A stretch of 64,000 nucleotides of DNA from positions 529,001 through 593,000 of the forward strand of contig NC_017671.1 in NCBI RefSeq assembly GCF_000284595.1. The letters are read 5' to 3'. This stretch comes from Stenotrophomonas maltophilia D457. Its GTDB lineage: Bacteria; Pseudomonadota; Gammaproteobacteria; Xanthomonadales; Xanthomonadaceae. Below the pieces are notes generated by a model. The model was not told the DNA's origin and made no database searches. It saw only the letters and a program-made list of their open reading frames with translations. Shown in pieces: positions 1-8,822 of this stretch. The stretch's first letter is position 1. Every line of letters begins with the position of its first letter. Both the position numbers and the translations under genes were made by a program.

Positions 1-33
1 TGACCCTGCCGCAGTCGCCCAAGGAGTGCAGCC

Positions 34-804
34 ATGCCGCTTGAAGCCCTGATCGCCGAAGACGAAGAACTGCTGCGGCAGTCACTGGTGGAGCAGCTGG
101 GCCGGTTGTGGCCGGAGCTGAAGCTGGTGGCCGAGTGCGAGGACGGTGCCAGTGCACTGGAGCAGCTGGCCGAGACGCAGCCGGATATCGCTTTTCTCGA
201 CATCCGCATGCCCGGCATCAGCGGCATCGAGGTCGCGCGCTCGCTGTCCGAGCTGAGCCCGCGCACCCAGGTAGTGTTCGTCACCGCCTACGACCAGTAC
301 GCCATCGATGCGTTCGAGCAGGGCGCGATGGACTACCTGTTGAAGCCGGTCAGCGACGAGCGCCTGCTGGCCACCCGCGAGCGCATCCTGTCGCGGCTGC
401 CATCAACGCGACAGGACGATGCCGTGCTGGAGCGCCTGCTGCAGCGGCTGGGCCCGTCGCAGGGCGCAGCGGAGCGCCCGCCACTGGCCTGGATCACCGC
501 CAGCAACGGCCGCGAGACGCAGCTGATCATGCTGGAAGATGTGGCCTACTTCCGCGCCGACAACAAGTACACCACCGTGGTCACCGCTGCCGGCGAAAGC
601 CTGCTGCGCACACCGTTACGTGAACTGCTTGAAGTGCTCGACCCGCAGCACTTCCGCCAGATCCACCGCTCCACCATCGTCAACATGAAGGCGGTGGCAG
701 CGGTGAGCCGCGACGACACCGGGCGCGGCGTGCTGCGCCTGCGCGGGCGCACGGAGACGCTGGTGGTCAGCCAACCGTTCATGAGCCTGTTCCGCGGCAT
801 GTAG
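34..804 (+). CDS. LytTR-family response regulator
   Basis: A 256-residue two-component response regulator of the LytR/AlgR type. The N-terminal receiver domain (about residues 3-120) has acidic residues near positions 9-11, the phospho-acceptor Asp56 in FLDIRMPG, and a conserved Lys in LLKPVSD. The C-terminal LytTR DNA-binding domain (about 150-256) starts at the WITASNGRETQLI region. The ATG is preceded by an AAGGAG box at 20-25. A TGA at positions 1-3 may be the end of an upstream gene, perhaps a partner kinase, but nothing of it is visible. AlgR/LytR-type regulators usually control exopolysaccharide or surface functions; the target here is unknown. Confidence 0.93.
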   Translation: MPLEALIAEDEELLRQSLVEQLGRLWPELKLVAECEDGASALEQLAETQPDIAFLDIRMPGISGIEVARSLSELSPRTQVVFVTAYDQYAIDAFEQGAMDYLLKPVSDERLLATRERILSRLPSTRQDDAVLERLLQRLGPSQGAAERPPLAWITASNGRETQLIMLEDVAYFRADNKYTTVVTAAGESLLRTPLRELLEVLDPQHFRQIHRSTIVNMKAVAAVSRDDTGRGVLRLRGRTETLVVSQPFMSLFRGM

Positions 805-837
805 CCGCGCCGCAGTCTCCGCCGCCAGGAGCATTGC

Positions 838-1182
838 ATGCGTTTTTTCCTGCTTGTCGGCCTCGCCGCATTGGCGCTTGCCGGTTGCCGGAAGTCCACT
901 GAAACCGCGATCACCCGCACCACTGCCAATGGCGTGGACACGCTGTACAGCAAGCGCACGGTAGTGGACGGCGTGGCGCGTTTCGAGTGCATGGCCAGCC
1001 GCAGCGGCCAGTGCCATTACCTGGTGCTGGACCCGGCCTGTCGTCCTGATGCCGCCTGTGCGAAAGCGCCGATACGGTCGTTCGCGTTGGCGGCCGGCAC
1101 GACCCGGGAGTTCAGGGGCCTGCCGAAGGGCTTCGCCCAGTGCGTCAGCGAGGATCGGAAAGAACAATGCCACCGTGAGTGA
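838..1182 (+). CDS. Small putative lipoprotein
   Basis: A 114-residue protein with a lipoprotein signal: hydrophobic stretch FFLLVGLAALALAGC with lipobox LAGC and the lipidated Cys at residue 17. The mature part has four further cysteines (ECMASRSGQCHY and DPACRPDAAC), a second pair-like CVS/QCH at the end, and no domain I recognise. An AGGAG box lies 6 bases before the ATG. It starts 33 bp after the LytTR regulator in the same direction, so it may be co-transcribed. Its stop codon lies in the loop of a strong hairpin that probably ends the transcript. Confidence 0.8.
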   Translation: MRFFLLVGLAALALAGCRKSTETAITRTTANGVDTLYSKRTVVDGVARFECMASRSGQCHYLVLDPACRPDAACAKAPIRSFALAAGTTREFRGLPKGFAQCVSEDRKEQCHRE

Positions 1183-1197
1183 TCACGGTGGCATTGT
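1164..1197 (+). terminator. Perfect 15-bp hairpin spanning the lipoprotein stop codon
   Basis: Arms 1164-1178 and 1183-1197 are perfectly complementary with a four-base loop GTGA. The loop contains the TGA stop of the lipoprotein gene. There is no strong T-run on either strand, so it could be a Rho-independent-like terminator or an mRNA 3' stabiliser serving both converging genes. Confidence 0.6.
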
Positions 1198-1221
1198 GGC
1201 TCCCCCCGCTTCCCTGAAGGG

Positions 1222-1836
1222 TCAGTAGGCAGGCTGTAGTGTCAGGTCGTGGTGGTGCTCGTTCTCGCCCACGTGGTTGAGGCGGCCGACCAGTTCGGAG
1301 TGCTGCTTCATGCGCCCGATCTCGGTCATGATGCGGATGTCCTCGTGGCGCAGCTCGCGCTTGGCGGTGACCGCCTGCTTGTAATCGAGCACTTCCGGAT
1401 AATGCTCGGCCAGGTCCAGTGCCTCGGCCACGTGCTCGACGCTGTCGGCCTTGGAGCTGATGCGTGCGCGGCTGTTGAACGCCTTCATCCAGCGCTCGAA
1501 ACCGGCCTGCTGATCGAACATGTTGGCCATGAACCAGATCACGAACAGGATCGAGACCCACGAGCCAAACACGACTACCACGCGGGTGAACGTGATATGG
1601 AAGTCGTCGCGCCAGAGGTAGTTGGCGATCAGGCCAAGAATCAGCAGCGAGGCTGCCTGCCAGCCGACGATCGAGGCGATCAGCCATTGGCACTTGGCCT
1701 GGGCCAGCACCGCGACTTCATCGCGGATCTGCTGCTCGCTGAGATTGCGCCAATGCGCGACCTGTTTGTCGAACGGGCTGCTGTAGAGCTCGTTGTCGCG
1801 AAGCAGAATTCCCAAACCCTTGAACAAAGCAATCAT
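1222..1836 (-). CDS. Two-TM membrane protein of unknown function
   Basis: A 204-residue protein. The reading frame is open far upstream, but the start is placed at the ATG of MIALFKGLG because an AAGGAG box lies directly before it and the upstream sequence has no protein-like composition. Two hydrophobic segments (about residues 52-73, IASIVGWQAASLLILGLI, and 82-104, VVVVFGSWVSILFVIWFMA) are followed by a charged C-terminal half rich in Glu, Arg and His that ends ENEHHHDLTL, probably cytoplasmic. I do not recognise the family. It converges on the lipoprotein gene. Confidence 0.75.
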   Translation of the reverse strand: MIALFKGLGILLRDNELYSSPFDKQVAHWRNLSEQQIRDEVAVLAQAKCQWLIASIVGWQAASLLILGLIANYLWRDDFHITFTRVVVVFGSWVSILFVIWFMANMFDQQAGFERWMKAFNSRARISSKADSVEHVAEALDLAEHYPEVLDYKQAVTAKRELRHEDIRIMTEIGRMKQHSELVGRLNHVGENEHHHDLTLQPAY

Positions 1837-2145
1837 GGCTGGCTCCTTGTGGAACGTGCGTCGATCAGCATTGGACGGTGTGGCGGTTCCAGTTCTAGCA
1901 CTTCCAGCGAGCCGTGCAATGGGCGCAATGCCAAGCTGCGCAAGGGCTTTCCCTGAATCGGTGAATGTTGTTGCATCGCAGCATCGAAGCCGCTGCCTGC
2001 GACAGGATGTCGCAGGGTGAAATGTGCTGCGGCCGCACATGAAACCGTGGCTGAGTACGAAGACTCGCCGCCGGCGTCGTGATCGCCCAGAATCGGGGCC
2101 GACCGCGCAACTTGCGGCCATTCTTTCGCTTTTCCTGGACCAGTG
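1837..2145. other. Intergenic region with one operator-like palindrome
   Basis: This divergent region between the membrane protein and the MpaB-type gene holds no credible ORF. It contains a palindrome with 9-bp perfect arms, CCTGCGACA (1996-2004) and TGTCGCAGG (2008-2016), around GGA. The symmetry and the divergent position suggest an operator. I cannot name the regulator, and no clear promoter hexamers stand out. Confidence 0.45.
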
Positions 2146-3075
2146 ATGCCGGCTCTGCTGCAGCGACTCTCCCGCCCCGTCACCGCGCCGATCCGGCGCT
2201 GGGTGCTGGAGGCCTTCCCCCGTGGCCAGAGCGGCATCGATTACGACCAGCCGCTGGGTGACCCGGGTTGGTTTGGACCCGACAGCGTGACCTGGCGCCT
2301 GCACGCCGAGTTCCCCTCGATGCTGGCCGGTGGCCTGTGCGCGCTGATGCTGCAGACCCTGCATCCGCGCGCGCTGGCCGGGGTCTACGATCACTCCAAT
2401 TTCCGCCAGGACCTGGTAGGTCGCCTGCGTCGCACCACCGCGTTCGTTGCCGGTACCAGCTATGCGCCCACCGGCGAGGTGGAGGCGCTGGTGGCCAGGG
2501 TGCGCGGCATCCATGCACGGATCCGCGGCCAGACCGCACAGGGCGAACCCTACGCCGCCGATGATCCGCAGCTGCTGACCTGGGTGCATGTGACCGAGGC
2601 GTTCGGGTTCCTTCAGGGCTTCCGCCGGTACGGACGGGAGGTGCCGGCACACATCGCCGACCGTTACTACGATGAGTACCGCTGCGTGGCCGAGGCACTG
2701 GGTGCGGTGGACGTGCCGCGCAGCGAAGCGGAAGTGGCGGCGTACTTCTGTGCGCGGCAGCCGGAGCTGCGCGTCGACGAGCGCTCGCGCGAGGTGCTGG
2801 AGGTGCTGTCCGGCGTGCGCCTGCCGGTACCGGTGCCGGGGCTGTCGCGCGAAGTGTTCCTGGGTGCAGGCGCGGCACTGCTGCCGGACTGGGCCGAAGG
2901 CATGCTTGAACGCAGTGGCCGTCAGCGCGCGCAGGCCGCCGCGTCGGCGAAGCTGATGCAGGGCATGGCGCCGCTGTTTCGCCGTGCGTTGCCCGATGGC
3001 CTGGCCAGCCGCGCCTGCGCGCGCATGGGCGTGCCGGTGTCGGTGCTGCGCGAGTGGCCCACCGTTCCCCGGTAG
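2146..3075 (+). CDS. MpaB/DUF2236-family oxygenase
   Basis: A 309-residue protein of the oxygenase-MpaB (DUF2236) family, which includes the latex-clearing protein and other haem-dependent oxygenases. Recognisable parts are the N-terminal DPGWFGPDSVTWRLHAEFPSM region, HPRALAGVYDHS, FRRTTAFVAGTSYAP-like sequence, and TWVHVTEAFGFLQGFRRYG in the middle. The frame also opens with a GTG at 2143; the ATG at 2146 is preferred, although no strong ribosome-binding site is visible. The stop TAG belongs to the GTAG head of a SMAG repeat. The substrate is unknown. Confidence 0.8.
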   Translation: MPALLQRLSRPVTAPIRRWVLEAFPRGQSGIDYDQPLGDPGWFGPDSVTWRLHAEFPSMLAGGLCALMLQTLHPRALAGVYDHSNFRQDLVGRLRRTTAFVAGTSYAPTGEVEALVARVRGIHARIRGQTAQGEPYAADDPQLLTWVHVTEAFGFLQGFRRYGREVPAHIADRYYDEYRCVAEALGAVDVPRSEAEVAAYFCARQPELRVDERSREVLEVLSGVRLPVPVPGLSREVFLGAGAALLPDWAEGMLERSGRQRAQAAASAKLMQGMAPLFRRALPDGLASRACARMGVPVSVLREWPTVPR

Positions 3076-3181
3076 GTGCCAACCTTGGTTGGCACGCGTT
3101 GCGCGCGGTGCCGCAGGAGCGCCAACCAAGGTTGGCCTCTACCCGAGCGGATGCCGCAGTAGATCCACACCATGCGTGGAT
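3072..3181. repeat. SMAG-type palindromes (three units)
   Basis: Three GTAG-headed palindromes: 3072-3095 (GTAGGTGCCAACC / GGTTGGCAC), the inverted partner at 3120-3142, and a different unit GTAGATCCAC...GTGGAT at 3159-3181. The first two form a convergent pair typical of SMAG dimers. The first supplies the stop codon of the MpaB-type gene, and the cluster sits between it and the convergent tetR. Confidence 0.85.
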
Positions 3182-3186
3182 GGGCC

Positions 3187-3774
3187 TTACCCCGCCGACT
3201 TCAACCCGCGCAACAGCATCTCCAGCGCCGCCGTCGCCTGCCGCAGACGCACGTCGCCATCCTCGCCCTCGGCGATCCAGAACGCGGCCTCGGCCAGGCT
3301 GCCATAGATCAGCGACGCCAGCGCCTGCGCATTCACCGGCGCCACCACGCCCTGGGCAACCAGATGTTCGATCAGGTGCTGCATCGAGTGCACGCAGTGG
3401 CGCTGCGATTCCGGTGAGGCGCCACCGAGCACCGCGCGCGCGTCGCGCAGCACGATGCGCTGGATCTCCGGTTCCAGCGCCATCTCCAAGTACGCGCGGC
3501 AACGCTGCACGAAGCCCTCCCAGGCATCGTCGGCGGCATCACTGATCGCCTGCAGGCGCTGGTCGGTCTCGGCATCGAGCTGGGCGACGACAGCCGCCAG
3601 CAGACCCTTCTTGTCGCCGAAGTGGTGGTACAGCGCGCCGCGGGTCAGCCCGGCCTGGGCGGTCAGGTCGTCCATCGAGGTGGCGGCATAGCCATGCTCG
3701 CTGAACACCCGGCGGGCGGTGGCCAGGAGGGTGGCGCGGGTTTCTTCCATCTCGGCGCGGGTGCGGCGAACCAT
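3187..3774 (-). CDS. TetR/AcrR-family repressor
   Basis: A 195-residue TetR-family regulator. The N-terminal helix-turn-helix is clear: TRATLLATARRVFSEHGYAATS, then MDDLTAQAGLTRGALYHHFGDKKGLL (about residues 34-59). The C-terminal ligand domain resembles the SmeT/TtgR/AcrR type (AVLGGASPESQRH region). It is transcribed divergently from two MFS exporters, and three CATAC-N5-GYATG palindromes lie between, so it most likely represses both itself and the exporters until a ligand binds. The ligand cannot be read from the sequence. Confidence 0.92.
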   Translation of the reverse strand: MVRRTRAEMEETRATLLATARRVFSEHGYAATSMDDLTAQAGLTRGALYHHFGDKKGLLAAVVAQLDAETDQRLQAISDAADDAWEGFVQRCRAYLEMALEPEIQRIVLRDARAVLGGASPESQRHCVHSMQHLIEHLVAQGVVAPVNAQALASLIYGSLAEAAFWIAEGEDGDVRLRQATAALEMLLRGLKSAG

Positions 3775-3787
3775 TCAGAGCTCCTTA

Positions 3788-3856
3788 CATACATAGTGCA
3801 TGATTATTTACATACGGCGCGTATGAATGTAGCCTCTTATTCATACGCCCTGTATG
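3788..3856. promoter_or_regulatory. Three TetR operator-like palindromes
   Basis: Three copies of one pattern: CATAC-N5-GCATG (3788-3802), CATAC-N5-GTATG (3811-3825) and CATAC-N5-GTATG (3842-3856). The centres are 23 and 31 bp apart. The half-sites resemble AcrR-type boxes, which are also CATAC/GTATG-like. The cluster fills the gap between tetR and the first MFS gene, where both promoters must lie. Confidence 0.72.
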
Positions 3857-3907
3857 TATTGTCATGGCGCCCCGTGCGCCAGGCAAGTCGCTGCCTTGGA
3901 GAACCTG

Positions 3908-5122
3908 ATGGCCACCCCCTATCGCGACCTGTTCGCGACCCCCGGCACCGCCGGCCTCGCCCTGGCCGGGCTGCTGGCACGCCTGCCGCTGCCGATGACC
4001 GGTATCGGCATCATCACCTTGCTGTCCCAGCTGCGCGGCAGCTATGCACTGGCCGGTGCGGTGTCGGCCACCTTCGTGCTGACCTATGCGTTGCTGTCGC
4101 CGCAGGTGTCGCGCTGGGTCGACCGGCGCGGGCAGGGCAGGGTACTGCCATGGGCCACTGCGGCCAGTGCGGCCGGTCTGCTGTTGCTGCTCGCGTGCAC
4201 GCTGCTGGCCGCGCCGGACTGGACGCTGTTCGTTGCGGCGATGCTGGCCGGCTGCATGCCCAGCGTGTCGGCGATGGTGCGAGCGCGCTGGACCGCGACC
4301 CATCGCGGACGACCACAGCTGCAGACCGCGTATTCGCTGGAGACCGTGTTCGACGAGGTGACCTTCATCGCCGGGCCACCGTTGTCCGTCGGATTGTCGG
4401 TGGCGATATGGCCACAGGCTGGCGTACTGGCGGCCGCCCTGCTGCTGGTGGCCGGCGTCGCCGCACTGGTGCTGCAGCGGGGCACCGAGCCGCCGATACA
4501 GCACTACGAAGGTGCAGCATCCTCGCACTCGCTGCTGCGGCAACCGGAGATCCGCCTGCTGGCGTTGCTGATGCTGGCGATGGGCGTGATCGTCGGCACC
4601 GTCGACATCACCAGCGTGGCATTGGCCGAGCTGCGCGGACAGCCACTAGCTGCCAGCTGGGTGCTGTCGGCCTACGCGCTGGGCAGCTGCGCGGCGGGCC
4701 TGCTGTTTGGTGCCCTGAAGCTGCCGATGCCGCTGACGCGCCTGTTGCTGGCCGGAGCAGCGGCCACCGCATTGACCACGTTGCCGCTGCTGTGGGTCGG
4801 CAGTCTGCCGGCACTGGCCGCTGCGGTACTGCTGGCCGGGGTGTTCTTCGCGCCGACGATGATCGTGGCGATGTCGCTGGTTGAACAACGCGTGCCCGAA
4901 GCACGCCTGACCGAAGGCATGACGTGGCTGCTGGCCGGCCTCAACATCGGCGTGGCGCTGGGCGCGGCGCTGTCCGGACAGAGCGTCGATGCGGCGGGCG
5001 TGCGCAGCGGTTTTGTGGTTGCGCTGGCGGCAGGCGGTGGCGTGCTGCTGTTCGCCTTGCTCGTGCAACGTGCGCTGCGCCCGTCTGCCGCGCCCACATC
5101 TCCTGAAGGAATCATCCCGTGA
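3908..5122 (+). CDS. MFS transporter (exporter-like)
   Basis: A 404-residue major facilitator protein with about 12 hydrophobic segments. The loop between TM2 and TM3 carries VSRWVDRRGQGR, the usual basic motif A region. The ATG at 3908 (MATPYRDLF) follows GGAGA; an upstream ATG at 3854 would place the start inside the operator region and is rejected. The next MFS gene overlaps by 4 bp. With the divergent TetR regulator this looks like a ligand-inducible efflux locus. The substrate is unknown. Confidence 0.88.
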   Translation: MATPYRDLFATPGTAGLALAGLLARLPLPMTGIGIITLLSQLRGSYALAGAVSATFVLTYALLSPQVSRWVDRRGQGRVLPWATAASAAGLLLLLACTLLAAPDWTLFVAAMLAGCMPSVSAMVRARWTATHRGRPQLQTAYSLETVFDEVTFIAGPPLSVGLSVAIWPQAGVLAAALLLVAGVAALVLQRGTEPPIQHYEGAASSHSLLRQPEIRLLALLMLAMGVIVGTVDITSVALAELRGQPLAASWVLSAYALGSCAAGLLFGALKLPMPLTRLLLAGAAATALTTLPLLWVGSLPALAAAVLLAGVFFAPTMIVAMSLVEQRVPEARLTEGMTWLLAGLNIGVALGAALSGQSVDAAGVRSGFVVALAAGGGVLLFALLVQRALRPSAAPTSPEGIIP

Positions 5123-6291
5123 GCGCTTCATCGCCTGCGCATGCCGCGTCTGTGCCCCGCCATCCGTGGTGGGCGGTCTCCGCCGTCGGCCTCGCCACGT
5201 TCTCGGTGGTCACCACCGAAATGCTGCCGGTCGGCCTGCTGACTCCCATCGCCGAAGATCTCGGCGCGTCCACCGGCACCGCCGGCCTGATGATCTCACT
5301 GCCCGCCCTGCTGGCGGCAGTGTTCGCCCCGCTTGCGGTGATCGCAGCCGGTGGCATCGATCGTCGCCGCATCCTGTGTGCGCTGTTGGGCCTGCTGCTG
5401 GTCGCCAACCTTGCGTCGGCGCTGGCACCTGGCATCGGCTGGCTGTTGGCCGCGCGTGTGCTGGTGGGGTTCTGCATGGGCGGCATCTGGACCATTGCCG
5501 GTGGGCTGGCAGCGCGCCTGGTACCTGCGCAGCGCATCGGTCTGGCCACCTCGATCATCTTCGGAGGCGTGGCCGCAGCTTCGGTGCTCGGCGTTCCGTT
5601 GGGCGCGCTGATCGGGGATGCATTGGGCTGGCGCAGCGCGTTCGTGGCGATGACGTTGTTCAGTGCGGCGGTGATGCTGCTGCATCTGCGGGTGGTTCCC
5701 GCGTTGCCGGTCAGCACATCGGTGCGGCCGCGGCAGTTCGTGCAGCAGCTTGGCCAGCGCAACCTGCGGCGTGGCCTGTGGCTGACCGGGCTGCTGGTGT
5801 CCGGGCACTTCATCGCCTTCACGTACGTGCGGCCGCTGCTGACGTCCGTATCGGGCGTGGATGCGTCGTGGATAGGTGCACTGCTGTTTGGGTACGGCCT
5901 GGCTGGCATCGCCGGCAACTTCATCGCCGGGCCGCTGGCTGCGCGCCATCCACGGGGCATGCTGCTGGCGATAGCCTCGGGCCTGCTGCTGACGCCTCTG
6001 CTGTTCCTGTGGGTGGGAAATACGCCCTCCGCAGGTATTGCAGTGCTGCTGCTGTGGGGTCTGGCCTATGGCGGTGTATCGGTGGGCCTGATGAGCTGGA
6101 TGATGAAGGCGGTGCCGCAGGCCGTGGAGATCGCCACCGCGTTGTATGTGGCGGTATTCAACATCGGCATCGCAATGGGTGCGTGGGGTGGTGGCCGCCT
6201 GCTGGATGGCGTGGGCCTGCATGCGAATCTGTGGGCTGCGGCGGTGTTGGCTGGGAGTGCCCTGCTGATGGCTGCCATCACCCGCAGGTAG
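5119..6291 (+). CDS. MFS transporter, NepI/AraJ-like
   Basis: A 390-residue drug:H+ antiporter-1 type MFS protein. The segment WTIAGGLAARLVP...SIIFGGVAAASVLGVPLG aligns by eye with NepI, the purine nucleoside exporter of E. coli, as does the N-terminal TEMLPVGLLTPIAEDLG. It starts at a GTG that overlaps the preceding TGA (GTGA), so translation is probably coupled. The stop TAG comes from a SMAG head. Two adjacent, translationally coupled MFS exporters under one TetR repressor is the notable feature; whether they act as a pair or independently is unknown. Confidence 0.88.
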   Translation: MSASSPAHAASVPRHPWWAVSAVGLATFSVVTTEMLPVGLLTPIAEDLGASTGTAGLMISLPALLAAVFAPLAVIAAGGIDRRRILCALLGLLLVANLASALAPGIGWLLAARVLVGFCMGGIWTIAGGLAARLVPAQRIGLATSIIFGGVAAASVLGVPLGALIGDALGWRSAFVAMTLFSAAVMLLHLRVVPALPVSTSVRPRQFVQQLGQRNLRRGLWLTGLLVSGHFIAFTYVRPLLTSVSGVDASWIGALLFGYGLAGIAGNFIAGPLAARHPRGMLLAIASGLLLTPLLFLWVGNTPSAGIAVLLLWGLAYGGVSVGLMSWMMKAVPQAVEIATALYVAVFNIGIAMGAWGGGRLLDGVGLHANLWAAAVLAGSALLMAAITRR

Positions 6292-6380
6292 ATCCACGCC
6301 ATGCGTGGATTCCTACCCCGTGCCGACCAAGGTCGGCACCCACCAGAGCGGAGTATGTGCCGACGAAGGTTGGCCGCTAC
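6288..6380. repeat. SMAG-type palindromes (three units)
   Basis: Units at 6288-6310 (GTAGATCCACGCC...GTGGAT, supplying the stop of the second MFS gene), 6320-6339 (GTGCCGACC/GGTCGGCAC, headless) and 6357-6380 (inverted, ending CGCTAC). They lie between convergent genes. Confidence 0.85.
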
Positions 6381-6390
6381 CCGGAAATGA

Positions 6391-6414
6391 AACGGGCGCC
6401 TTGCGGCGCCCGTT
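6391..6414 (-). terminator. Hairpin after the M13 peptidase gene
   Basis: Ten-bp stem AACGGGCGCC / GGCGCCCGTT with a TTGC loop, 10 bp past the stop of the peptidase. The T-run after it on the minus strand is weak (TTCATTT), so termination efficiency is uncertain. Confidence 0.6.
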
Positions 6415-6423
6415 CCGGTTACA

Positions 6424-8535
6424 TCACCACACCTTGACCCGCTTGTCCGGGGCCAGGTACAGCTTCTGGCCTTCCTTCACTTCGAACGCCGGGTACCAGG
6501 CGTCGATGTTGCGCACGGTCAATGCGCGGAACTGGCCCGGGGCATGCACATCGGTCAGCAGCGAATTGCGCAGCGCCTGCTCGCGGCTCTTGCTGCGCCA
6601 CGCCTGGGCGAAGCCGAGGAAGAAGCGCTGGTCCGGGCTGAAGCCTTCCAGGGTCTGGCCCGGCTTGCCCTGCAGCGACAGCTGGTAGGCATCGTAGGCG
6701 GTACCCAGGCCAGCCACGTCGGCGATGTTCTCGCCCAGGGTCAGCTTGCCGTTCACGTGCACGCCGGGGAACGGCTCGTAGCTGCTGAACTGCGCGGCCA
6801 GCGCATCACCGGCGGCGTTGAACTGCTTCAGGTCCTCGGCGGTCCACCAGTTGTGCAGCTTGCCGGTCTCATCGAACAGCGCGCCGGCGTTGTCGAAGCC
6901 GTGGCTGATCTCGTGGCCGATCACCGCACCGATCGCACCGTAGTTCACCGCGTCGTCGGCAGCGCCGTCGAAGAACGGCGGCTGCAGGATCGCGGCCGGG
7001 AACACCAGGCGGTTCTCCAGCGGCACGTTCATCGCATTGATGGTCTGCGGCAGCATCGCCCACTCGCTGTGGTCGACCGGCTTGCCCAGCTTGGCGATGT
7101 TGCGCTGGTACTCGAACAGCTCGGCGCGCTGTGCATTGCCCAGCGGATCATCACGGCGGATCTCCAGGCCGGTGTAGTCGCGCCACTTCTCCGGATAGCC
7201 CATGCCCACGGTCAGGCCCGTGACCTTGGCCTTGGCATGCGCCTTGGTCTGCGGCGACATCCACGACAGCGCGTCGATGCGCTTGGCAAAAGCGGCGATG
7301 ATGTTCTTCGCCATCTCGTCCGCACGCTCCTTGGTCCTGGCGTCGAAGTGCTTTTCGACGTAGCGCTTGCCGATCGCTTCGCCGACGGCATGGTTGGCAT
7401 CGTCCACCGCGCGCTTCCAGCGGTCGCTCTGCTGCGGCGTGCCGCTCAGCGCGGTGCCATGGAAGGCGAACCGGGCATCGGCGAACTTCTTCGGCAGGTA
7501 GGCGGCGGCACGGTCCAGCGCGTGGAACGCCAGGTAGTCCTTCCAGGCGTCCAGCGGCTCGGTGGCGACCAGCCTGGACAGGCCGGCCACGGCCTTGGGC
7601 TGCCACACGATGAAGTCCTGCTGGTTGCCCAGCGCGGCCGCATCGAGGAAGGCGTTCCAGTCCAGGCCCGGCGCCTTTGCATTGAAGTCGGCCTGGGTCC
7701 AGGGGTTGGCGCCCTTGGTCACGTCGTTGGTTTCTTCCTGGGTGGCATGCGCCTGCGCGATCTTCGTTTCCAGCGCGAGGATGCGCTGCGCCTTGCCGGC
7801 CGGGTCGGCGACGCCGGCCAGCTGCAGCATCTGTGCGATGTAGGCCTGGTACTGCTTGCGCAGTTCGGCCATGCGGCCATCACCCAGGTAGAAATCGCGG
7901 TCGGGCATGCCCAGGCCGCCCTGCACCAGGTACGGCGCGGTGCGATCCGGCTGCAGCATGTCCACCGACACCCACAGGCCGAACAGGCGGTCGGTGTAGA
8001 AGTTGGTGGCGTTGAGCAGGTCGACGTCGGCGCGCAGGTCGCCGCCGAGTGCGCGGGCCAGCCCGGCCTTGTCGGCGATCGCATCGATGGCCTTCAGCTG
8101 CGGCTGCACCGGCGCCAGACCGTGCTGCTCGATGCCGGCTTCGTCCATGTAGGCGGCGTAGTAGTCGCCGATCAGCTTGTCGTCGCCGCTGGCCTGGGTG
8201 TTGCCGGCGGCCCCTTCCAGGATGGCGCGGGTGTCGGCCAGGGTCTTCTCGGCAATGACATTGAAGCTGCCGAAGCGCGAGCGGTCGGCCGGAATCTCGG
8301 TGTTCTTCACCCAGGTGCCGTTGGCGAAGCCGAAGAAGTCGTCGCCGGCGGCGATGTTGCGGTCCATGCCGCTGGCATCGAAGCCGAAACTGCCCAGCAT
8401 CGGCTTGGCCGCAGCGGGGGCGGCATCGGCCGGCGCGGTGGCACCGACGGCCGGGTCGGCCGGGCGGTCACAGGCGGCCAGGGACAGGCTGGCAACAATG
8501 GCCAGCGCCAGGGTGGGACGGCGCAGCTTGGACAT
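6424..8535 (-). CDS. pepO: M13 (neprilysin/PepO) family metallopeptidase lipoprotein
   Basis: A 703-residue zinc endopeptidase. The N-terminal lipobox SLAAC places the lipidated Cys at residue 22, so the enzyme is probably anchored in the envelope. The catalytic HExxH is HEISH at residues 541-545 followed by GFDNAGALFDETG, and the third ligand region is GENIADVAG near residue 600. It ends in KVW, matching the family's C-terminal CxVW but without the Cys. Such enzymes degrade peptides below about 40 residues. It is transcribed alone. Confidence 0.93.
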   Translation of the reverse strand: MSKLRRPTLALAIVASLSLAACDRPADPAVGATAPADAAPAAAKPMLGSFGFDASGMDRNIAAGDDFFGFANGTWVKNTEIPADRSRFGSFNVIAEKTLADTRAILEGAAGNTQASGDDKLIGDYYAAYMDEAGIEQHGLAPVQPQLKAIDAIADKAGLARALGGDLRADVDLLNATNFYTDRLFGLWVSVDMLQPDRTAPYLVQGGLGMPDRDFYLGDGRMAELRKQYQAYIAQMLQLAGVADPAGKAQRILALETKIAQAHATQEETNDVTKGANPWTQADFNAKAPGLDWNAFLDAAALGNQQDFIVWQPKAVAGLSRLVATEPLDAWKDYLAFHALDRAAAYLPKKFADARFAFHGTALSGTPQQSDRWKRAVDDANHAVGEAIGKRYVEKHFDARTKERADEMAKNIIAAFAKRIDALSWMSPQTKAHAKAKVTGLTVGMGYPEKWRDYTGLEIRRDDPLGNAQRAELFEYQRNIAKLGKPVDHSEWAMLPQTINAMNVPLENRLVFPAAILQPPFFDGAADDAVNYGAIGAVIGHEISHGFDNAGALFDETGKLHNWWTAEDLKQFNAAGDALAAQFSSYEPFPGVHVNGKLTLGENIADVAGLGTAYDAYQLSLQGKPGQTLEGFSPDQRFFLGFAQAWRSKSREQALRNSLLTDVHAPGQFRALTVRNIDAWYPAFEVKEGQKLYLAPDKRVKVW

Positions 8536-8822
8536 GGACTTCTCTTGCAGCGGAAAACCCCAAGTCTAATCCGCTCCGGCGCCACTGGCCGCCCCCCTGC
8601 GGGGCCCGCCCTGTGCAGGATCTGGCTGAACGTGCGGATGCGATCTTCACGCCGTCACCGGGGTGGTGCATGCTGGACCCTCGAGCCCTGCGCGGACACG
8701 GGGAGGTGGCCATGCAGGATGGGGTCAGGCGTCAAGAATGGCGTCCGCCGGCCGTTGAGGTCGGGGACGTGGAGGATTCGTTCGCGCATGAAGCCAGCCG
8801 ACTGCACAAGGAACATCAACCG

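Noticed and set aside
1222-3129. Very long minus-strand frame (635 codons) over the membrane protein and the MpaB-type gene
   Set aside because: Only its last 204 codons look like protein; the rest is the antisense shadow of the MpaB-type gene in high-GC DNA.
8613-8822. Longer start for the EAL protein (70 extra codons)
   Set aside because: No ribosome-binding site, and the added segment lacks protein-like character; the AAGGA before 8823 fits better.
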